64,000 nucleotides of DNA, from contig CAJUEY010000012.1 of the NCBI GenBank assembly GCA_910585825.1, positions 12,592-76,591 of the forward strand, written 5' to 3'. A program made the translations under genes and the position numbers. The notes beneath the pieces are model-generated. The model was not told the DNA's origin. It saw only the letters and a program-made list of their open reading frames with translations, and did not search any database. Numbering within the stretch: the stretch's first letter is position 1; every line of letters starts with the position of its first letter. Shown here piece by piece: positions 7,829 to 16,846 of the stretch. This DNA comes from an uncultured Lachnospiraceae bacterium (lineage in GTDB: Bacteria; Bacillota; Clostridia; Lachnospirales; Lachnospiraceae).

Positions 7829-9472
7829 ATGAAGAAAACAGAAGACAAAAAGAGGTTTTCTGGCAAACTGGCAGTTATTGTAATATGCAGTGGAATGGCG
7901 GTTATTTATTTTGGAATAACAGCTTATTTCCACAATCGCTTTTTGCCGTCTACAATGTTAAATGGAATCAATGTATCCGGAAAATCAGCAGAACAGGTAG
8001 AAACCATGCTGAAAGAAGAAATTGACGGATATGTGCTGAAACTTGAGGAACGAAATGGACGCAAGGAAGAGATCAGAGGCGAAGACATTTCTCTGAAACC
8101 GGAATTTGGTGATAGTATTTCAAGTCTGGTAGATAATCAGAATGCATTTAGCTGGCCCGTTTCCTTTTTTATGCCCCGGAATTTAAGCGAGACCACAATG
8201 GTGGAGTTTGAGGAAGAAAAATTAGAAGAGGCGGCTGCAAAGCTGGAATGTATGCAAAAAGAGAACCAGGAGAATCCGAAGGATGCATATTGTTCAGAAT
8301 ATTCTGCAAACGGTTATGAAATTATATCGGAGGAACAGGGCAGCAAAATAAAGAAAAAGGCGCTGATGACGGCATTAAAAGAGGGAATTGCCGGCCTGAA
8401 GGAGACCATATCCCTGGAAGAAGAAAATTGTTATGCAAAACCCAAAATAACATCGGATCATGAAGGACTGATTCAGCTGGTAGATACGCTGAATCAATAT
8501 ACCGGCGTTGTTTTGACCTATGATGAGGGAGAAAAGACGCAGACGCTGGACGGCAGTATTACCCATAACTGGATGGATATTACAGATATGCAGGTTTCCA
8601 TTAATGAAGAGAAAGTGGCGGAATATGTGGATGAGCTTGCATCCGTCCATAATACGGTATTCCGCAAGCATACATTGAAAACCTCCTATGGCGAGACGAT
8701 TGATATTGTCAATGGAGATTATGGATGGAAGGTAGATAAAGCGGGCGAAAAAGAGCAGATTATCCAAGACATCAAAGAGGGAATCTCCAAAAAACGTGAA
8801 ATTACATATGAAAGAAGAGGAGCGAGCCGTGGGGAAAATGACTACGGGGATACTTATGTGGAAATCAATCTGACAGCCCAGCATCTGTTTTTTTATAAAA
8901 ACGGTTCTCTGGTAACCGAGTCTGATTTTGTATCCGGAAATATTTCCAAAAATTACGATACTCCTACCGGAATTTATGGACTGACGTATAAACAAAAGGA
9001 CGCCGTATTAAGAGGAGAAAATTATGCTTCTCCAGTAGACTTCTGGATGCCGTTTTGCAATAATGTCGGGATGCATGATGCGTCCTGGAGAAGCAGCTTT
9101 GGCGGAGGTATTTATAAAACCAGCGGTTCCCATGGCTGTATTAATCTGCCCAGAAGTGCGGCGCAGAAGATATTTGAAAATATCGAAGAGGGAGATCCAG
9201 TCATCGTTTATACGCTGCCGGGAACAGAAAGCGCTGCAGTGGCAGCACAGGAAGCAGCTCAGGTGACAGCATTGATCCAGAGTATTGGAGAAGTAACGCT
9301 GGAAAGTGAACCGGCAATTGTTATGGCAAGAAAGATGTATAATCTGCTTTCTCCCAAAGGACAAGCTCAGGTGCCAAATTATGATGTTCTGGCGGCATCC
9401 GAGGCGCAGCTTGCCGCGTTAAAGGCACAGGCAGCTGCAGAGGCAGCCGCACAGCAGGAACCCCCGCAATAG
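7829..9472 (+). CDS. L,D-transpeptidase (YkuD) with tandem peptidoglycan-binding-like domains
   Basis: The protein has 547 residues. A cytoplasmic N-terminus of about 12 residues precedes one membrane helix (about 13-35), so it is anchored facing the wall. Two PG_binding_4-like regions (about 45-330) are followed by a YkuD catalytic domain (about 345-465). The catalytic motif is seen as SHGCINLPRSAA, with the upstream MHDA. It would make 3-3 cross-links in peptidoglycan. The last 80 residues are Ala/Gln-rich and end PPQ, an unusual extension. The start follows GGAGGGAA. tcdA starts 9 bp after its stop. Confidence 0.92.
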   Translation: MKKTEDKKRFSGKLAVIVICSGMAVIYFGITAYFHNRFLPSTMLNGINVSGKSAEQVETMLKEEIDGYVLKLEERNGRKEEIRGEDISLKPEFGDSISSLVDNQNAFSWPVSFFMPRNLSETTMVEFEEEKLEEAAAKLECMQKENQENPKDAYCSEYSANGYEIISEEQGSKIKKKALMTALKEGIAGLKETISLEEENCYAKPKITSDHEGLIQLVDTLNQYTGVVLTYDEGEKTQTLDGSITHNWMDITDMQVSINEEKVAEYVDELASVHNTVFRKHTLKTSYGETIDIVNGDYGWKVDKAGEKEQIIQDIKEGISKKREITYERRGASRGENDYGDTYVEINLTAQHLFFYKNGSLVTESDFVSGNISKNYDTPTGIYGLTYKQKDAVLRGENYASPVDFWMPFCNNVGMHDASWRSSFGGGIYKTSGSHGCINLPRSAAQKIFENIEEGDPVIVYTLPGTESAAVAAQEAAQVTALIQSIGEVTLESEPAIVMARKMYNLLSPKGQAQVPNYDVLAASEAQLAALKAQAAAEAAAQQEPPQ

Positions 9473-9481
9473 GAGATGGAT

Positions 9482-10210
9482 ATGTCAGAAACATTTGAAC
9501 GTACAGAATTATTATTGGGAAAAGAAACCATGCAAAAGCTTGCCAAAGCCCGCGTGGCAGTATTTGGAATCGGCGGTGTGGGCGGTTATGTCTGCGAGGC
9601 TCTTGTGAGAAGCGGCGTCGGGGCATTTGATCTGATCGATGCGGATACGGTATCGCTCAGCAACCTAAACCGTCAGATCATAGCATTAAGAAATACGGTA
9701 GGCCGTTATAAGACAGAAGTGATGAAGGAACGGATGCATTTGATTAATCCCGATGCGGATGTGAGAATTTTCAACTGCTTTTTTCTGCCGGGAGGGGAGG
9801 CGGAAATTCCTTTTGCAGAATATGATTACATTGTGGACGCCGTGGATACGGTGAGCGCAAAGATTGCCCTTGTCATGGAGGCAAAGGAGAAAAACATCCC
9901 CATTATCAGCAGCATGGGGGCAGGAAACAAGTTGGACGGCGGACAGTTTCAGGTGGCGGATCTTTATGAGACAAAGGTCTGCCCTCTGGCAAGAGTGATG
10001 CGGCGTGAACTGAAGAAAAGAGGCGTGAAAGAGTTAAAGGTGGTGTATTCAGAGGAAGAGCCCATTTCTCCTGAGAAAAAGGCTGATTGCGCAGAAGGAA
10101 AAAGAGCTGTGCCGGGGAGTGTGGCATTTGTGCCTTCTGTGGCCGGGCTTTTGATTGCAGGGGAAGTGGTCAGAGATTTGACTGTCAGGAAGGTATGCAA
10201 GTCTTTATAA
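9482..10210 (+). CDS. tcdA: tRNA threonylcarbamoyladenosine dehydratase
   Basis: The protein has 242 residues and a ThiF/E1-like ATP-binding fold. The nucleotide loop GIGGVGGYV is at about residues 29-37; SNLNRQI and DAVDTV follow as in the TcdA/CsdL subfamily. The family cyclises t6A37 in tRNA to ct6A using ATP. It differs from the window's ThiF (54361) in length and context. The start at 9482 has AGGAG 6 nt upstream; an ATG at 9476 touches that site. The gene ends at the junction with the AT-rich accessory island. Confidence 0.9.
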   Translation: MSETFERTELLLGKETMQKLAKARVAVFGIGGVGGYVCEALVRSGVGAFDLIDADTVSLSNLNRQIIALRNTVGRYKTEVMKERMHLINPDADVRIFNCFFLPGGEAEIPFAEYDYIVDAVDTVSAKIALVMEAKEKNIPIISSMGAGNKLDGGQFQVADLYETKVCPLARVMRRELKKRGVKELKVVYSEEEPISPEKKADCAEGKRAVPGSVAFVPSVAGLLIAGEVVRDLTVRKVCKSL

Positions 10211-10419
10211 AGCATATGGGAAATCGACAGCCGCCTCTAAAGAACAGCACAGACCGCCCGAAAAGCAGAGCGTGTTAAAACATCTGCGTGAGATACAGGA
10301 ACGCAACAAACAGAACCCGCCGCAAAGACAGCGTAAAAAATCCATTGACAGAGATTGCAGGCAGGCATTGGAAAAAGCACCGCCAGCGTGTGAACGCTGG
10401 CGGTATCATACTCTATGAA
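10206..10419 (+). pseudogene. Start-less fragment resembling the C-terminus of a DUF3801/PcfB-type conjugation protein
   Basis: In one frame the stretch after tcdA stays open without a start codon for about 70 residues and ends TGA at 10417-10419. It reads KEQHRPPEKQSVLKHLREI followed by basic residues. The Ser-Val-x-x-x-Leu-x-x-Ile pattern and Lys/Arg/Pro-rich tail resemble the end of PcfB (DUF3801) proteins of conjugative elements. No start or ribosome-binding site is present, and the rest of such a protein is absent. I read it as a scar of an integrated conjugative element. The family call is tentative. Confidence 0.4.
10379..10404 (-). terminator. Terminator of the accessory ABC/two-component island
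   Basis: The arms CCGCCAGCG and CGCTGGCGG form a perfect 9-bp stem with a 6-nt loop. On the minus strand it is followed by TGCTTTTTCC, so it ends the leftward permease transcript. Confidence 0.75.
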
Positions 10420-10482
10420 AAGATAGCAAAAATATTATATATTTCTTTTTTTATTTGACTCTGATTTGAGACTATAAAACCA

Positions 10483-12963
10483 TCATTCAAATTCCCGTAA
10501 TCGTTCAACGATAGAACGATTTCTCACAAGTTTTTTGTAAGTAATTAGCGGTGTTAGAATACATATTATCATTACAAGCAAAATTGCATATATCAATGGA
10601 AATACAGGCAGTGTGAATGATATTTTCATGTAATTCACAGACTGAAAAACAAAGTAGGTAATACCTATTCCGATTGTCAGCGTGATAAAGACTGAACCGG
10701 CTGCATATAAAATTCCTTCCCGAATCAGTAATTTTCTTATTTGTTTTCTTGACATACCTACGCTTTCCATAATTGAAAAAGTCAATTTTCTATTTTGCAT
10801 ACTGCTTGCCATTGTATTGATATAGTTCAACATACCCACCAACAACAAAAGAAGAGAAATTGCCGTACCTATTTCATACATACCACTTTGCGAATCCTGA
10901 ATGATTTTCATATCGTCATATTTTGAAAGGCAAAGCAAATCTGAACTGTATAAACTTGATTCAATAATGTTTTTTATTTTATTTTCTGTTTCCACTTCGT
11001 AGGATTGTTCGTATTTAATATTGAGACTTAAAATAAATGGATTCGCAGTTAAACTTTCCATATGTTTTTCACTGATAATCAGATTTGCTCCGATATTCGC
11101 AGTTGCTCCATAATAGTCTCCATAATTGACAGCCCCAATTACAATTTCCTGCCTCTTTGTACCAATGGAAAACGGTATGGTGCTGCCTATCCATTTTTCT
11201 GGTATTTCAAATCCTGCATATTGTAAAATTGCCGTTTTCCCATTCAAAAAATCTTGCTTATCTATAATATTTCCAAGCGTATCATTCAAATAATCAAACT
11301 CTGATTCGTCAATTCCCTTTATCATACCATAATATTTTTCAGGATTCTGTTGATATTCCAAGGCTGTTTCGGAATATGACAAATATGGTTTTAATTCTGT
11401 ATAACTTTTTATCCAAAAATCAGAAAAAGAATTCTTGGCATATGGGAAAGTAACAGGAACACCCTTCACAGTATGAACCTCTTTTAAACCCTTTGTTTCT
11501 TTTATATCAGATACAAATTTATCATCAATAGCAGATTGTAAAGAGGAGATATCATCTGTTATCTGCGTATCATTATATACAATAAAATCAGCGTTCCAAT
11601 AGTTGGGGTATACCGTTCGTTTGCCTTGACTATCAATAAGTGTAGTTAAGCAGAAAAATACAATTAAACTTGTTGCAAGAGATAGAAAAACAACAATAGT
11701 TCTTTTTCTGTTTTTTCTAAGCTGATTTATTGCCATGTGCCAGTACAAATTATCCTTGCGATTTTTCTTTGTATAGGTAATTTCATTGTTATCTCTGTAT
11801 TTGGCGGCTTCAACAGGCGTTACATCCGTAGCAATATGAATCGGAGTTCTAACACCGCATAGTACTGCAATTCCTGATACTAACGCACTTAGCAACAACA
11901 CTTTTGGATAAAAATGCAATCCCGTATTTCCTAATGAAATTCCAAGAACTTTTATTACATGAGGAATAAGAGTCAAGGAAATTGTTACACCCAGAATTAT
12001 TCCTGCGATAATCCCTGTCACTCCTGCAACTGCTATCTGCTTTTTGATAAGTTGAACCAACTGTCTTTTTGTCATCCCTAATGTTTGCAACAATCCATAA
12101 TATCTGATTTTCCCGGAAACCGACAGATAAAGAATATTGTAAATCAGCAAATATGCACTCAAACAGATAATAAAACCAAGTCCGAATACGGCAAGCAATA
12201 TTGTCAAAGATTTTTCAATATAATCGGTAGATTGAAAAACCTGTGCGGATGATAGGTTGAGGCTGTCTTTCAGGTTTTCTATTGTTTTTTCTGTGACATA
12301 GTTACTCTTAAACTTCGCTTGTAAAATTCCACTTGATTCTAAATCATAACCCGTCTGCTTGTAAAAATCTTCTGAAACATAGAAGTTTTCTTTATCTGTG
12401 CCGTAGCCTTTCCAAATTCCGCTGATAACAAAAACTTTTGTATGAATACCTGTATTATCTTCATAAGTGATCGAAAGATTATCTCCAACCTCCAAAGAAC
12501 TTTTTCCACATTCGGCAAGAACTTCTTCTGCAGCTAACAGTTCATTTTCTTTCTGCGGATAGTATCCGTCCATTTCGGTTCTTATGGGGCTTTTTTGACT
12601 TTCCCAATATGTTTCATCTCCCCAGAGGAAAGCAGCGTTAACGGTACTATCCATATCACTGCTTTTTACATTTCCGCAATACGACAGCACACCTACCGTT
12701 TCAATCTTGGAATTGTTGATAAGAGTTTCTTTCTGATTCGCCGTAAATCCGTTCATAATAACAATGTCCCATTCTGAACCATATAGACGAGAATTTTGTA
12801 ATCTGCTTAAGTCCAAATAAGTTAAGCCTACAGTAAAAACAGAAAAAAGCATAAATGCGGACAACATAATCGTAACAAATAGAATGGAAAATTGACGCTT
12901 ATTTGTTCGCACTGTGTTTTTAGCTAATTTGTTTATTATTTGACGATTATTGTTTGCTAACAT
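10483..12963 (-). CDS. FtsX-like ABC transporter permease
   Basis: The protein has 826 residues. An N-terminal membrane helix (about 25-50) is followed by a large extracytoplasmic domain, three helices (about 255-370), a helix near 420-445, a second large outer domain, and three C-terminal helices (about 690-810). This is the MacB/FtsX double-repeat layout. The ATPase gene overlaps it by 17 bp, so the two form one exporter, probably for antimicrobial peptides or lipid-linked substrates. I chose the ATG at 12963 because GGGAGGAAG lies 8 nt upstream; a longer frame begins at 13053 without such a site. Visibly AT-rich compared with its neighbours. Confidence 0.85.
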   Translation of the reverse strand: MLANNNRQIINKLAKNTVRTNKRQFSILFVTIMLSAFMLFSVFTVGLTYLDLSRLQNSRLYGSEWDIVIMNGFTANQKETLINNSKIETVGVLSYCGNVKSSDMDSTVNAAFLWGDETYWESQKSPIRTEMDGYYPQKENELLAAEEVLAECGKSSLEVGDNLSITYEDNTGIHTKVFVISGIWKGYGTDKENFYVSEDFYKQTGYDLESSGILQAKFKSNYVTEKTIENLKDSLNLSSAQVFQSTDYIEKSLTILLAVFGLGFIICLSAYLLIYNILYLSVSGKIRYYGLLQTLGMTKRQLVQLIKKQIAVAGVTGIIAGIILGVTISLTLIPHVIKVLGISLGNTGLHFYPKVLLLSALVSGIAVLCGVRTPIHIATDVTPVEAAKYRDNNEITYTKKNRKDNLYWHMAINQLRKNRKRTIVVFLSLATSLIVFFCLTTLIDSQGKRTVYPNYWNADFIVYNDTQITDDISSLQSAIDDKFVSDIKETKGLKEVHTVKGVPVTFPYAKNSFSDFWIKSYTELKPYLSYSETALEYQQNPEKYYGMIKGIDESEFDYLNDTLGNIIDKQDFLNGKTAILQYAGFEIPEKWIGSTIPFSIGTKRQEIVIGAVNYGDYYGATANIGANLIISEKHMESLTANPFILSLNIKYEQSYEVETENKIKNIIESSLYSSDLLCLSKYDDMKIIQDSQSGMYEIGTAISLLLLLVGMLNYINTMASSMQNRKLTFSIMESVGMSRKQIRKLLIREGILYAAGSVFITLTIGIGITYFVFQSVNYMKISFTLPVFPLIYAILLVMIICILTPLITYKKLVRNRSIVERLREFE

Positions 12964-13645
12964 CTGAATCACTTCCTCCCGCCAATTTCCCATCTTGTAA
13001 TCTAACGATTCTATCTGCCATTTGCGCAATATCCAAATCATGTGTAATGACAATTAGTGTTTGCTGATATTCTCTTGCAACAATTTTTAAAAGTCCTATA
13101 ACATCATGGCTGGAAGATGTGTCAAGATTGCCGGTTGGCTCATCTGCAAGGATAATGGCAGGTTTAGTCGCTAATGCTCTTGCGATAGCAACTCTCTGCT
13201 GCTCTCCGCCAGATAACATAGAGGGAAACATTTCTGTTTTATCCACAATGTGAAGTGTTTTGAGCAATCCTTGTACAAATTCTTTATCAGACTTAACTCC
13301 GTCAAGCTCCAATGGAAACAATATATTATCATACACATTTAAATCCGGAATCAGATTATATTGTTGAAAGATAAAACCTATTTTTCTTCTTCTAAAAAGA
13401 GCAAGTTGCTCCTGATTCATTTCTGACAGATTTATGCCATCTACAATTACTGATCCAGAAGTAGGAGAATCGAGGCCTCCCAACATATGAAGAAGCGTGC
13501 TTTTTCCACAACCAGATTTTCCTATAATAGAAACAAACTCCCGTTCCTTTACTTCAAAATCCACTCCGTTTAAAGCAACTACGGTATGAGTGCCGGCTTC
13601 ATAATACTTTTTTAAAGACTTTGTTTTTACGATGATATTTTCCAT
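12947..13645 (-). CDS. ABC transporter ATP-binding protein (MacB/LolD type)
   Basis: The protein has 232 residues. Walker A is GKSGCGKST (about 38-46), the Q-loop is FIFQQYNLI, the signature is LSGGEQQR, Walker B is IILADEPTGNLD and the switch His is in VITHD. It pairs with the downstream FtsX-like permease. The start is the second of two ATGs six bases apart; GGAGG is about 7 nt upstream of it. The leader between the kinase gene and this gene holds three TTGTGA repeats, possible sites for the island's regulator. Confidence 0.92.
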   Translation of the reverse strand: MENIIVKTKSLKKYYEAGTHTVVALNGVDFEVKEREFVSIIGKSGCGKSTLLHMLGGLDSPTSGSVIVDGINLSEMNQEQLALFRRRKIGFIFQQYNLIPDLNVYDNILFPLELDGVKSDKEFVQGLLKTLHIVDKTEMFPSMLSGGEQQRVAIARALATKPAIILADEPTGNLDTSSSHDVIGLLKIVAREYQQTLIVITHDLDIAQMADRIVRLQDGKLAGGSDSDVSKQ

Positions 13646-13686
13646 AGTCATTCCTCCGTTTCTGTTTTTATCTTAGAATAGAAAAA

Positions 13687-13719
13687 TCACAAACTGTTCA
13701 CAAAAAGAAAAAATCACAA
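13687..13719 (-). promoter_or_regulatory. Candidate regulator site: three TTGTGA direct repeats before the ABC genes
   Basis: On the minus strand TTGTGA begins at 13719, 13703 and 13692, i.e. 16 and 11 bp apart. The 11-bp pair fits the one-turn spacing of OmpR-family dimers. The middle copy lies 17 bp upstream of TATTCT and could also serve as the -35. The inference is that the adjacent response regulator controls the exporter from here. Confidence 0.4.
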
Positions 13720-13733
13720 AACTGTGATTTTTC
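13708..13733 (-). terminator. Hairpin after the kinase gene
   Basis: AAAAATCACA and TGTGATTTTT form an AT-rich stem followed on the minus strand by TTTTTTC. It may end or attenuate transcription between the kinase and the ABC genes. Confidence 0.5.
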
Positions 13734-13741
13734 CATGCGGT

Positions 13742-14662
13742 CTAATTAGGGAAATATAAGTGAAAAGTACTTCCTTTTCCTGATTCTGATTCAACTTCAA
13801 TATATCCTTTTTGCATACAGATAATTTCTCGTGCCAGATATAATCCAATACCTACACCCTCTGTATTATGAACATCTGGCTCACGGTAAAAACGGTTGAA
13901 TATCATTCCCTGTCTTTCCAAAGGAATCCCTTTTCCTGTATCGGCAATACTAATTTTTGTAAAAATGGTTTCTTTGTTTACGACTATGTTGATACAGCCA
14001 TTTACGCTCGTATATTTAACGGCATTATCAAGAATATTAAAAATTGCTTCTGCTGTCCACTTTTTGTCATGCGCCAGCTGAAGTGTTTCATCATATGCAA
14101 CATGAATCTGAATGTTTTTCTTATCTGCTTTTGGAACAGCTGCTCCAATCGCTAATGCAAGAGTTTCTGCTATAAACTGTTTCGATTTCTGTATTTTGAT
14201 TGTTCCGGTTTCCAATCGTGACATTTTTATCATATTTTGAAGAAGAAAATCCAATTTATCTACTTGCTTACTCATTTTTATTAAATGCTCTGTGCTTTCT
14301 GATGTATTTACTTCGTCGAAAAGCATTTCCTGATATAATTTAATATTCGCAAGAGGTGTTTTTGTTTGATGGGATATGTCAGAAACTAACTCTTTTAAAT
14401 TTTCTTTTTCTTTGAACAGTTCTTGATTTTTATGCGTATACATATCAGAAATACGACATAGCTTTTCATAAACCATGCCCCATAAGTCATCTTGTTCATA
14501 GATTGTTTTGCTTAAATTTCTGCTGTTTAATAACTCATTTAAACTATTTTCTAATTTTCTTGTAAAGTCATAAATATCGTGTTTCAGGCAGCGATTCTTC
14601 CATAACAGACTTATAATAATCCCTATAAACAACACAATGATAAGAATGTAAATTATTTCCAT
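13742..14662 (-). CDS. Sensor histidine kinase with a minimal sensor region
   Basis: The protein has 306 residues. A single N-terminal membrane helix (about 3-22) leads almost directly into the kinase. The H-box is SHQTKTPLANIK (His at about 97), the N-box is NILDNAVKY, the G-boxes include DTGKGIP and GVGIGLYLAREI. With no outer sensor domain it resembles kinases that sense through a partner transporter, which fits the ABC genes next door. It overlaps the regulator gene by 10 bp. Confidence 0.9.
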   Translation of the reverse strand: MEIIYILIIVLFIGIIISLLWKNRCLKHDIYDFTRKLENSLNELLNSRNLSKTIYEQDDLWGMVYEKLCRISDMYTHKNQELFKEKENLKELVSDISHQTKTPLANIKLYQEMLFDEVNTSESTEHLIKMSKQVDKLDFLLQNMIKMSRLETGTIKIQKSKQFIAETLALAIGAAVPKADKKNIQIHVAYDETLQLAHDKKWTAEAIFNILDNAVKYTSVNGCINIVVNKETIFTKISIADTGKGIPLERQGMIFNRFYREPDVHNTEGVGIGLYLAREIICMQKGYIEVESESGKGSTFHLYFPN

Positions 14663-15315
14663 ATATATCCCATTCCGTATATGTTTGAAATATAACTATG
14701 TTTGTCTGTTTCAATTTTCTTTCGCAAACGGTTAATGTTGACTGCAAGAGTATGCTTATCCATAAATTCAATTCCTTCTTCCCATAAAGAATCCAACAAA
14801 ACAGAATAAGTTAGTAATTGTCCTTTATTATCAATCAATTTTTTTAATATACGATATTCGGTCGGTGTAATAGGACAACTTTTTTCTTCAATCTGTACAA
14901 CTCCCAATTCAAAATCAATCTTCAGAAAACCGTCATCGTAGATGTTTGTTTTTTTTACTTCCCTTGACAATATAATGGATATTTTCTTTAACAAAATTTT
15001 CATGGAGAAGGGCTTTGTCACATAGTCATCTGCTCCTATTTCATAACCATTTAGAATATCTTCTTCTAAATCTCGTGCAGAAAGAAACAATATCGAAACA
15101 TTATTTCGTGCTTTTATCCATTTACAAAAATGAAATCCGTCGCCATCAGGCAAATTTATATCTAATATTGCTAAATCGAAGGTATGATTGATTGCGATAG
15201 CTTGTCCGTCTTTACAAGTATAAGCATTATATACACGATGATTTTCTTTTTGCAAAGCTGTGCAAATCGTTTGATTTAATTCTAAATCATCTTCAAGTAC
15301 AAGAATTGTATAAAT
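14653..15315 (-). CDS. OmpR-family response regulator with apparent ATT start
   Basis: The protein has about 220 residues if read from the ATT at 15315. A receiver domain with ILVLEDD, the phospho-Asp in LAILDINLPDGDG and Lys in YVTKPFS is followed by a winged-helix domain (about 125-220). The first conventional start in frame is a TTG at 15255, which would remove strand 1 and the acidic pocket. Upstream of that the frame stays open and encodes I/M-Y-T-ILVLEDD, as expected for this family. GAGGAG lies about 9 nt upstream of the ATT, and TGA precedes it by one codon. So the gene either uses ATT or has lost its ATG. Confidence 0.75.
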   Translation of the reverse strand: MYTILVLEDDLELNQTICTALQKENHRVYNAYTCKDGQAIAINHTFDLAILDINLPDGDGFHFCKWIKARNNVSILFLSARDLEEDILNGYEIGADDYVTKPFSMKILLKKISIILSREVKKTNIYDDGFLKIDFELGVVQIEEKSCPITPTEYRILKKLIDNKGQLLTYSVLLDSLWEEGIEFMDKHTLAVNINRLRKKIETDKHSYISNIYGMGYIWK

Positions 15316-15520
15316 AAGTCATCTCTCCTCTGCATAAATAACTATGCCTCATTTAATTGTCTATATTATAAACAATATAAATTCTCAATTCAATTCTCAA
15401 TTTAATTAAAAATCAAGCTTGCATATTGTTATGCAGTATGCTATACTAAATAAGCTGTTTATTAGATTGCAAATAAACGTTTATGTTTAAAATAGGAAAA
15501 TCATGTGGGAGGTGAAAGAC

Positions 15521-15727
15521 ATGAGAGAGGGAATTCATCCAGATTACAATCAGGCGACTGTAACATGTAACTGTGGAAATACATTCGTTACAGGTTCAAC
15601 AAAGAAAGACATTCATGTTGAAATCTGTTCCAAATGCCATCCGTTCTATACAGGCCAGCAGAAGACCGCTCAGGCACGTGGACGTATTGATAAGTTTAAC
15701 AGGAAATACGGTTTAGGCCAGCAATAA
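15521..15727 (+). CDS. rpmE: 50S ribosomal protein bL31, zinc-binding type
   Basis: The protein has 68 residues starting MREGIHPDY. It has the Cys-containing (zinc) form of bL31: CNCG at about 16-19 and CSKC at about 37-40. Start 15521 is preceded by GGGAGGTG; an in-frame ATG at 15503 is less well placed. It is the first gene of the conserved rpmE-DUF1385-prmC-prfA block, with a terminator directly after it. Confidence 0.97.
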   Translation: MREGIHPDYNQATVTCNCGNTFVTGSTKKDIHVEICSKCHPFYTGQQKTAQARGRIDKFNRKYGLGQQ

Positions 15728-15742
15728 CATACGGTGCATGAT

Positions 15743-15776
15743 AAGGTTGAGGTTGACGGAATCTCAACCTTTTTTA
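15743..15776 (+). terminator. rpmE terminator
   Basis: AAGGTTGAG and CTCAACCTT pair across an 11-nt loop and are followed by a run of T. Confidence 0.85.
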
Positions 15777-15879
15777 TGTATTTGTATGCGGACAGCAGAT
15801 CTGTGGATGATATCAGAGTGATTGTTTGGTTTGGGAATTTGCAGCAAGCGGCCGGATAGCTGCATATCAGGAGAAACAT

Positions 15880-16845
15880 ATGAAATATTCAGGAATTGGC
15901 GGACAGGCGGTAATGGAAGGCATCATGATGAAAAACGGCGATGCCTATGCTGTTGCGGTCCGAAAGCCCGATCAGGAAATTATGGTGGAAACATCTTCCT
16001 ATTCGGGTGTTGCACAAAATAAAAAAATAAAAAAGCTGCCGATTTTAAGAGGCGTATTCAGCTTTGTGGAATCTTTGACGCTGGGCTTAAAATCCCTTAC
16101 ATTTTCGGCGTCTTTTTTTGAAGAAGAAGAGGAAAAAGAGAAGAAGACAGATAAGAAAAAAGAAGATTTTCTCATGGGAATGACAGTAGCGGCATCTGTT
16201 GTAATGGCAATCGGCATTTTTATGATACTGCCCTATGGAATCTCTCTGTTATTTCGGGAATGTATTTCCTCCCAGTGGTTGACAGCTTTATTGGAAGGTA
16301 TTTTACGGCTATGTATTTTCCTGGGATATGTGGCGGGAATTTCCCTGATGTCCGACATCAAACGGGTATATATGTATCACGGAGCAGAGCATAAATGCAT
16401 TAACTGCATTGAACATGGAATGGATTTGACAGTGGAAAATGTCAGGAAGAGTTCCAGGCTTCACAAGCGCTGCGGCACCAGTTTTCTGCTGATTGTCATG
16501 ATTGTCAGCATTTTGTTTTTTATGCTGATACGCGTAGATTCTCCCATACTTCGTCTTGTACTCCGGCTGGCTTTGATTCCCGTGATTGCAGGGGTGTCTT
16601 ATGAATTTATACGATTGGCTGGAAAAAGCGACAATGGTCTGGTGAATCTGTTGAGCAAACCGGGACTTCTTTTACAGAAGATCACAACCAGAGAGCCGGA
16701 CGATGCTATGATAGAAGTCGGCATTGCGTCAGTGGAAGCTGTTTTTGACTGGAAAACATATGTAAATGAGATCAACGGGAGTCAGAGCGGCAGCGTTTCG
16801 GTGAAAGAAACTGATACGGTACGACAGACAGAGGGTGGGAGCTGA
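15880..16845 (+). CDS. DUF1385 membrane protein (YqhQ-like)
   Basis: The protein has 321 residues starting MKYSGIGGQAVMEG, the characteristic DUF1385 opening (GGQAVMEGVMM-type). Hydrophobic segments lie at about 105-135, 145-170, 210-230 and 235-255. The conserved YHGAEHKCINCIE stretch (about 165-180) carries the family His/Cys residues. Its function is unknown, but it is regularly found next to prmC-prfA in Clostridia, as here. Start 15880 follows AGGAG; a longer frame from 15826 has no good site. prmC begins 1 bp after its stop. Confidence 0.9.
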   Translation: MKYSGIGGQAVMEGIMMKNGDAYAVAVRKPDQEIMVETSSYSGVAQNKKIKKLPILRGVFSFVESLTLGLKSLTFSASFFEEEEEKEKKTDKKKEDFLMGMTVAASVVMAIGIFMILPYGISLLFRECISSQWLTALLEGILRLCIFLGYVAGISLMSDIKRVYMYHGAEHKCINCIEHGMDLTVENVRKSSRLHKRCGTSFLLIVMIVSILFFMLIRVDSPILRLVLRLALIPVIAGVSYEFIRLAGKSDNGLVNLLSKPGLLLQKITTREPDDAMIEVGIASVEAVFDWKTYVNEINGSQSGSVSVKETDTVRQTEGGS

Positions 16846-16846
16846 T

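Noticed and set aside
9476..10210. tcdA as a second thiF
   Set aside because: Length, motif spacing and distance from the thiamine operon fit TcdA; the operon has its own thiF at 54361.
15361..15410. ATTCTCAATT repeated 12 bp apart upstream of the response regulator
   Set aside because: Too AT-rich to judge, and unlike the TTGTGA repeats before the ABC genes; kept out as a regulator site.
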